A stretch of 64,000 nt of DNA, taken from assembly GCA_013398955.1 (NCBI GenBank), contig VWPU01009605.1, positions 1 through 64,000 of the forward strand, read 5' to 3'. This document shows positions 57,153 through 64,000 of the stretch, in pieces (within the stretch, counting starts at the first letter, position 1; the number at the start of each line of letters is the position of its first letter). Origin of the DNA: Callaeas wilsoni. Lineage: Eukaryota; Chordata; Aves; Passeriformes; Callaeidae. The notes beneath the pieces are model-generated. The model did not search any database, was not told the origin of the DNA, and saw only the letters and a program-made list of their open reading frames with translations. Both the position numbers and the translations under genes were made by a program.

Positions 57153-60100
57153 AAACAAGACAAAACTACAGCCATGATGTGGAATCCTTTTAATTGAAAT
57201 ATAAAGATTTGGATCCCAGTCTGAAGAAACTTATTTGTCTATTCTGAAGTCTGAAATGAATCTTGGTGGGAAAAAGCGTGGAGAGCCTTGGTGGACACTA
57301 CTATCGGAAATACATCATATTGTGCTAAATTACTTTAGGAAAATCTATTAATCTGAATGAAACACAGTGTATTTCAAAACTACTTTGACCAGCAAAGTTC
57401 TGTCTATAGAAACATCAAACATTTCCAAATTAAGATGTATTTAAAATCTTTATCTTCTGATTTGGTATGAATTTTTTTAAAAGTCTGTAATTATTTAAGT
57501 TGATTTAACTTGGGGTCAGTGAGAAATAAAATGTAATTCTTCTACAGATAAAAAATCCAGCTCGGTGGTATTTTGAGGAGTGGCAATCAGTAGTAATGAC
57601 TAACAGATCTAAACACTCATCCCCTCAGATAAATTTTCCGTGATAGTTTTTTAGCAGTTACATGCTTCTCCATTTGTCCTGTAAACTATAATCTCTTCCT
57701 CTGGCCAGCTCTCATTTTAAACAGTGAACTTTCTTACAATTTTGGCAAACATCTTCATAAGCAAAAGTAATTCCCTTTCACTCTTATGAAAATTGACATA
57801 CTCATTGAAAAGAGCTACTCATCCATAAACCTACTTCTAAGTCAGCAGAGGTCTTGTATTGCCAACAAAAGTTAAAAAAAACCCTCAGTGTGGGTTGTAT
57901 TATCCAAAGGGGAAGCCAGGAGAGGCAAGACAAAGACAGAAGGAAAGATCAAGTCAGTAGTAAATATGTTCTCCTTCTCTACTCAATATCCATTTTGTAA
58001 AATGACAGTTACAGCGATGCCACCTTTGGAAAACTAACAATGCAAGGAAATTTCAGTTCTACTGGGAAGAATCCAGCTGGGATCCAATTACTGAGAGATA
58101 CATAAAACAAAGATTAAAATAATATTGAGCATCTTAATTTCCTCTAATGCTGAAAATTCTGTCAAATAATTTTTTCTGATGACTGCAGGTTTCCTTCTAT
58201 TCCTTTCTCAAAGCAAATCATGCTCAGCCTGTTTTGGCTTTGACAAAGATCACACTGCTTTGATTTTGCTCACCCACCCAGAGTCTGTGTCTGAGAATGT
58301 GTTTCTATCCTCTCATCTTATTTTTCACTAATGCTTCACTCCCTTAATACAACTAAAGTAGCACTAGGGAGCTTTCTTGGGCATTCAAATTGACTCTTCT
58401 AGGCTGTTAAATCATTAGAACAGTTCCTGACACTGTTGTCTGAGGACAATTCACATTTTCTCAAGCAGTCCTCAGGCATGATATGGGAAGCAGCATGAGC
58501 CAGGGATCCATCTTTTGTGGATCCAACTGGTCTGTGAGCTCAGGGTGCTGCCCAGCACAGAAGCAGGCCATGTTGTACCACTGGTCTCAGTGCCAGAGTG
58601 CAGTCTAAGATACCAGCTAAGCCCAGAGGCCAGCTGGCTCCATCCACAGTGTTAAGCTCGTCCTCCTGCTCAGGGTGGCTGTATGCAAGAGGCCTCCTGG
58701 GATAATCCCTGTAGGGATTATTCTCTGGACCTTCTGAACCATGCGTGGTGATTGCTACCACTGTGGGCCAGAGACAGCTCCAGCCATTTAACAGCAACAA
58801 CAATGGTGGAGTTCCAATGCCCAGGAATGTTCCCAGCACTGTTTCACTTCCTCAAATATTTCCACTTGGAGATATTCAATCTGAACACATTTAAAGGACA
58901 CAAGTTTTAGATGGTGATTTTTCAAAAGTTTTTGCAAGTTGGCTGTCTTGAAAAACTGCTTGTTTAAAAACGAGTTAGTTATTTTCTGGTTTTGTCCTAC
59001 ATCTTTATGACTCCTTAATACTTTTTTTCTTTTTCTTAATCTAGATATTACTTATTTGGTTATGTAGGTCTTTATCCTAATAGATAAGAAAGGATAAATG
59101 TTAAAGAAGACTATTGTTGTATGCAAAGCAAAAGGAGGTTAGCTCAATTTGGTAAACGCTACAGCAAAGTTCAGACATTGAAAAAGTAATTTGTAACAAG
59201 TAAATATTAGCTCCATTAAGACGTTTGTTACAGAGTATGACAATTCAAGCAAAGAAGAAGGATTAAATCAGTTAAGAAAAAATGAAATCATAGAATAATT
59301 ATTCCCTGAGCAGGTGTTAATGGTAATTTTAATATTCTGTTTTTCTTAGCTCACTCCCCAGTAATGCATATACAAAAATTACATGTCCTGTGACACTGCC
59401 AGCAGTAACACCAGGTTTATTTTTAGATTTTATCTTTGAGTAACAGAAAAAGTCTTCACTCAAAATTAAATAAAAGGGGGAGAAAACTATTCTCCCTGTT
59501 AGCATATTTTACAACTTCCTCCTAAATGTATCTTCTTTCTTTGCCATTTTATTATTTTTCCCTCAAGCCCTCAATATTACTTGTCCGTCTTCTTTTTAAC
59601 ACTTCTCTCCTTATAAATCTCTGCATAACTTCCAGGAAATTTGTTAAAAGATGTATGAACTTGCTAGGTGTCAAATATTTTTTTCTTGATGTCAGAATTC
59701 TGGTTTTCCCTAGCTAAATATCCAGATAATTCCATGTTCTCAGATAATTCCAAAGGATATCTTAGGTCATCAAGAAGGTTTAATCTTCTTGTCATACAAT
59801 TATACAAGTAAAGAATAGCCAAATTTCCAATTAATTTATAAATATACCTAGTGCAAAATGCTTTGGAAAACACATTTTGTGATTGTTGCAAAGAATAAAT
59901 GAAGAAGAGCAGTAATTCCAAGCACTTCTTGTCCCTAGTGAGATGTTTTGAGCAAGTTAGTTTCCACTCCTTTTGGGTTTCTCTCATGTTAATTCTAAGA
60001 TGGACCAAGTATGGTATGGTACATTTCAGATATAATCATACCTAGCTCCTGAAGTAAACATTAGAAACTGCTCAATACCCCTTTCCTAGCACACATACAT

Positions 60101-62086
60101 GCTGCACTTGGTTCTGCAGGTGACGCCACCTCTTCCCAGCTCTGGGACAGGCTGTGGATCCAAGACCTGCCCCTGTACTCTCTGGCCCCATCCCTGCTCT
60201 GAATCTTTCCCCAAACACACAGGCCTATGGCCCTAACCCAAACATTCATTATGAGTTTGGCAGCTCACCCATTTTTCCTTACAAATTTCTTCATCTGGGA
60301 ACAATCTCTAAATGGAACATAGCCTCCAGACATTTCCTTATTGCATCTGACAAAATCTTTTCTGAACTTCCAAAACTTCTGGGAGAACTGTACAGCAGGA
60401 GGCTCTTGTCCAGAGATTTCCATTTCCTTCTACATGCAAATGCTTCATTATTAGTCACTGCAGGGGAGTATATTACTTTGTTCTCATTTCACCTCACTAT
60501 TTCTATTCCTTCCCTGTCATGCTTTTCAAAATAACAATGTCATTATTAACACGAAGTCTCTCTAAATCCGGAGTCCCAGAACTGACTCCTAGTATTTCTT
60601 CATTTCTTTACCACTGCTGGTGCTTCTCTGGTATGAAGCCAAAGTATGGTGTAGGGATAGCCTCAAGTTTCTTAGTTCTTTCTGCATATTTCAGCTGTTC
60701 TGGAGATAGAAACTGTTTAGTTTCCTGACAGGAGTCAAATCTGTTTTTGTGGTCAGGAGGACTAGGGAACAGGTTGTTTTCCTTGTAGGCAGTGGAACAC
60801 CTGGACAGAGGGATAAAGTGTCCTGATAGCCCCATGCACATGGCAACATGAAAATCTACCCACCACTTCCTGACAGAAACAAATGTTATGTTCTCTCAGC
60901 TAAGGATAGCTTACACTCATGAGAGATGAGGAATTCATTTTCTGAGCCACGATGGAGAAACTTGTGGTACACACAGTACTGCTACTTTGCATCCTGTTCC
61001 CACAGGCAGTCTGGAAGCACTTACTCTGACTGTGACTGCCTTTTCCTGCACTCACCTGTAAAACATCAAATCACAACCAATATGAAAAAGGTGACTGTAT
61101 GGGAGAAGGTGTTCTTTGTATCTTGAAGGTCTGAGACTCGTACCTTGCCTGAGCTACTTAGGGTGCTGTTGGAAGGACACAGAAATTATTAGAGAAAGAA
61201 CAGATACAGAAAGTAAACAATTGTTAGTAGCAGCATAGAAAATTTAGGGAAAAAATGTGACCTCACTGAGTTTGTGTTGTCCTGCTTTCAGGACATTAAC
61301 TTGACATTTTAAAAACTCCTATCCACGCTTGTTTTAAAAGTTGCCCATGTCTTTGTTTACAGGGAAAGCTGTTAGCAACCTCAACATTACTCATTGATCA
61401 GCTGACCTGAAACCACATATTTCTATCTATTGCTAACGGTCTAAGTGTTAGATTCTTTTCCAGAAGAAATTCAGAAGCAGCATGATGAGATAGTGCTGTA
61501 TATCACTCCCCTCAGTCTCCCAAAACACGAGACATCATGTCCACTGGTGAACCAGTAGTTCTTCCACTTCAGCAGTACTTAAATAAGATGGTGTCTTCAA
61601 GGTTCCAAAGCAGTTTAAGGTATGTTGTCTTCATCCACAATAGTGTCTGATTACCCACCCATGCCTATAAAACGAGATGTTCCTTAAGTCATGCAGATGT
61701 TGTTTCCATGATTTTCAAGTTAATTTTGCACATATGTGCTTTTTAAATTAAGAAGCTAAAGTGCTCAAAATTAAGTCAAAACCAGCACACTGCTGAACAT
61801 CAGTGTTCTTTCTTTTGGCCTGATTTTTTTTCAAGACATAATACACAGAGGAGGCTTTGAGGTCCTTGAGAATATACACATAACAACAGATTCTTTTACT
61901 CACAGTAATTTTCCTCACTGAATTATTGTCAAGGCAAACTCTTTTTCAAACAGAAATGGTATTTCACAGTAATTTGTGGGGGTTGTAACAAATTCAGAAA
62001 TAAAAAGATCATTTGATGTTTAGTTCATGACTCAGTTTTTTCTGTAACAGCAGATATTCTTTCATCCTGCAGAAAAATTACAAATT

Positions 62087-62205
62087 ACCTCTAAAAAAAA
62101 GGGAAAAGAAGAAAAAAGGGGGCAGGGGGTTGGTGCAAATTAAAAGAATAAGAAAACAAAACAGAGAAAGAAGGGAGGAAGGAGGAAAGAGGAAAAATAT
62201 ATTTT
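62087..62205. repeat. Purine-rich low-complexity tract
   Basis: Plus strand is almost all A and G (runs such as AAAAAAAAGGGAAAAGAAGA and GAAAGAAGGGAGGAAGGAGG). Simple polypurine sequence without a regular unit. Confidence 0.75.
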
Positions 62206-64000
62206 TAGAGGAAATACAAATTAACAAAATACAATACCATTTCTCGTGATGCTGGAAATCAAATTATATTCTGTATAACTAAATTACAGAAATACTCCAC
62301 AGGTGGCTTAAAAATGAATGTCATTTTGATACATGAAAATTAATAATGAATACTAAATACAACAGTTGGCAAGCAAAATGTTGCTCTGTGTTTAAAAACT
62401 GCTAGCACAGACCAAAATCCAAACTTTCTGATCTCCATGATAATTGGCTGCAGATGAGCATACTCAGGTTAGGACATAAATCCCTGAGGTCTGACATGGT
62501 CCCAGCTAGTCCTCACGGCTCATTAGCTGGGGTTGTTTAAGGGATAACAGCTGCTGCAGGGAACAACTGCCTGGGCAGGGATATGATTGCTGATCAGATC
62601 TCTCTTTCCCAGACTCCAGGACTCTTTTAGGGGCTGGGGAGGCACAGCCTCAGCACAAACCAGGCTACCAAGCCTCAAAGCCACAGAGAGAGGGTGTTCT
62701 ACTGCGCATAAACCCCCGAATCTGAAAAAGTGGCTACTGTGGGGGAGAGGCCAACAGCTGAGAGATTAAGATGAAAGTTGAAGTTTTAAGAGTCGGCATA
62801 AAGTTCATGGGTGACCTCTCAGCTATTGAAACAAACACAACTGGGAAGCAAAACACACCATTTCTAATACTGCCTTGAGGCTCAAAGATTGCAGTATGTA
62901 TCTACACACCTCAGAGGAAGAAACAAGGGATTTTGCAGACTGTAAAATGCTTTGCTTGCTCTCTTTCCAAACATAATATGTTTCCATTTATATGGCAACT
63001 TCACGTTTTGAATAGAGAGCTGATAGGTAAATAAATGGATAGGTATTTGATTACTCTGTATCCTTACAAAAGTTTGGCGAGGATAGTGCTTATATTTTAA
63101 CTAATTATGTGGTACTTCAAAAGATGGAATTTGCAACCACTTCCTGCCTTCATCTGCTGCATGGAAGAGTTTTCATCTCTCCCAGTACTGTACCAGTACA
63201 GTATGTCTAACACATGATGTAGTTGCAGTACACTTTTCAGTTACAATGATTCTGCTTTCTGACAAGACTCTGTCTGAGGACATAAAATTTGGCAGGGTTG
63301 CATTTACATGAAGAAATAACATATACACGCATACATTGAGGCTGTGAATGAGTGTGTTACAGCAGAAAGCATCCCACATTGGCTCAACAGTCCACATTAG
63401 CAGAATTTAGAGATCTCTGGCCAGCTCTTACTGTATAAATATACAATGAATTAAACCAAAACTAAACAGGAGTCTTATCTGTGCTCCACAGAAGCGTCAT
63501 GGGTTGGGCTCACTTTTGCCACATACTTTCCCCTCTGATTTGCTGCTAAAGGAACTCAGAATGTTTAACCTCATAATGTCTTAAGCCCTAAAGTTACATG
63601 CACTCAAGTTAAGAACTGGGTTGGATATAAGAATCTCTGGATTAATTTTAACTGGCTGTAGCGAGTGATTCATAAATTTAGTGAGTGCTCCACGTAGTAC
63701 CTATAACTTCCCTTCATATTATTCGTGGAATCATATATATACAACCAAGAGACAAATCATTGTATATTTTGTTGCAAAATAAAATTTAACACAGACAGAG
63801 GCATTTGCATTTTGCAGCAGTTTCCACTGAACAGGAGCCAAGTACATTTCCTTCTTGGCCTTCTTCCCCCTCTGTTTTAATTTTGTGCAGTATCAATTAA
63901 ATTTTTGTTTTTTCTTCTGGTATCATGTAATATCTAAAGGAATTCCCCCTAAATTAGCTTTTCTCCTTACACAGTTATTTCAAAATCATGTAGCTGCATA

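Larger units (their letters stand above)
53314..64000. other. MATN2: Region 5' of the vWA1 exon, no coding exon found
   Basis: About 10.7 kb, probably MATN2 intron because the exon with the signal peptide must lie upstream of vWA1. I looked on the minus strand for a Met plus hydrophobic leader followed by a phase-1 GT donor and saw none that convinces. Contains CR1 copies at 53578-53930 and 55929-57152 and a purine-rich tract at 62087-62205. Confidence 0.5.

Noticed and set aside
58504..58524. Inverted repeat GGATCCA ... TGGATCC with 7-base loop
   Set aside because: Arms of only 7 bp, expected by chance in a window of this size, and no other context.
58540..58839. Minus-strand frame starting with a hydrophobic run, as a possible MATN2 signal-peptide exon
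   Set aside because: The leader resemblance (a run of Leu) is superficial. There is no phase-1 GT donor at a sensible place and no resemblance to the basic segment that follows the matrilin-2 signal peptide.

Overview
The window is nuclear DNA from a bird. It carries two vertebrate genes tail to tail, ribosomal protein eL30 (RPL30, + strand, left end) and most of matrilin-2 (MATN2, - strand, about 5.5 to 53.3 kb), and it is scattered with CR1 LINE fragments that have the avian 3' end (repeats of ATTCTGTG). The same two genes are neighbours in convergent orientation on human 8q22, so this is conserved synteny. The species cannot be fixed from the sequence alone.

Layout. 1-650: CpG-rich promoter and 5' end of RPL30. 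217-4030: RPL30, five exons encoding the complete 115-residue protein, with a candidate H/ACA snoRNA (SNORA72-like) in intron 3. 4030-5530: short intergenic stretch. 5530-53313: MATN2, read right to left. In transcript order it has a 570-bp exon with the first von Willebrand A (vWA) domain, a long series of EGF exons, two exons for the second vWA domain, a linker exon, and two exons for the C-terminal coiled coil. 53314-64000: no exon found; it holds two CR1 copies and is probably intron 5' of the vWA1 exon. The exon with the initiator Met and signal peptide was not found and is probably beyond the right edge.

MATN2 encodes a secreted multimeric extracellular-matrix adaptor. The vWA domains carry complete MIDAS metal sites, the EGF stalk spaces them, and the coiled coil oligomerises the chains. 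The spliced exons join in one open frame of 1,200 residues from the vWA1 exon to the stop.

Main observations. (1) There are 18 intact EGF exons, each exactly 123 bp and phase 1-1, against 10 EGF modules in human MATN2 as I recall it. The counterparts of human EGF 1-4, 6 and 7 can be matched one to one, so the three human modules before vWA2 correspond to 12 exons here. (2) The exon matching human EGF5 is a dead relic at 32108-32229: 122 bp (a net 1-base deletion), donor GT changed to AT, last cysteine lost. (3) The last intron is a textbook U12-type AT-AC intron (5864-10093). (4) The EGF array is split by a 3-kb intron that contains an ancient, decayed CR1 element. (5) The single N at 7637 sits between two identical 31-bp sequences, which looks like an assembly join artefact.
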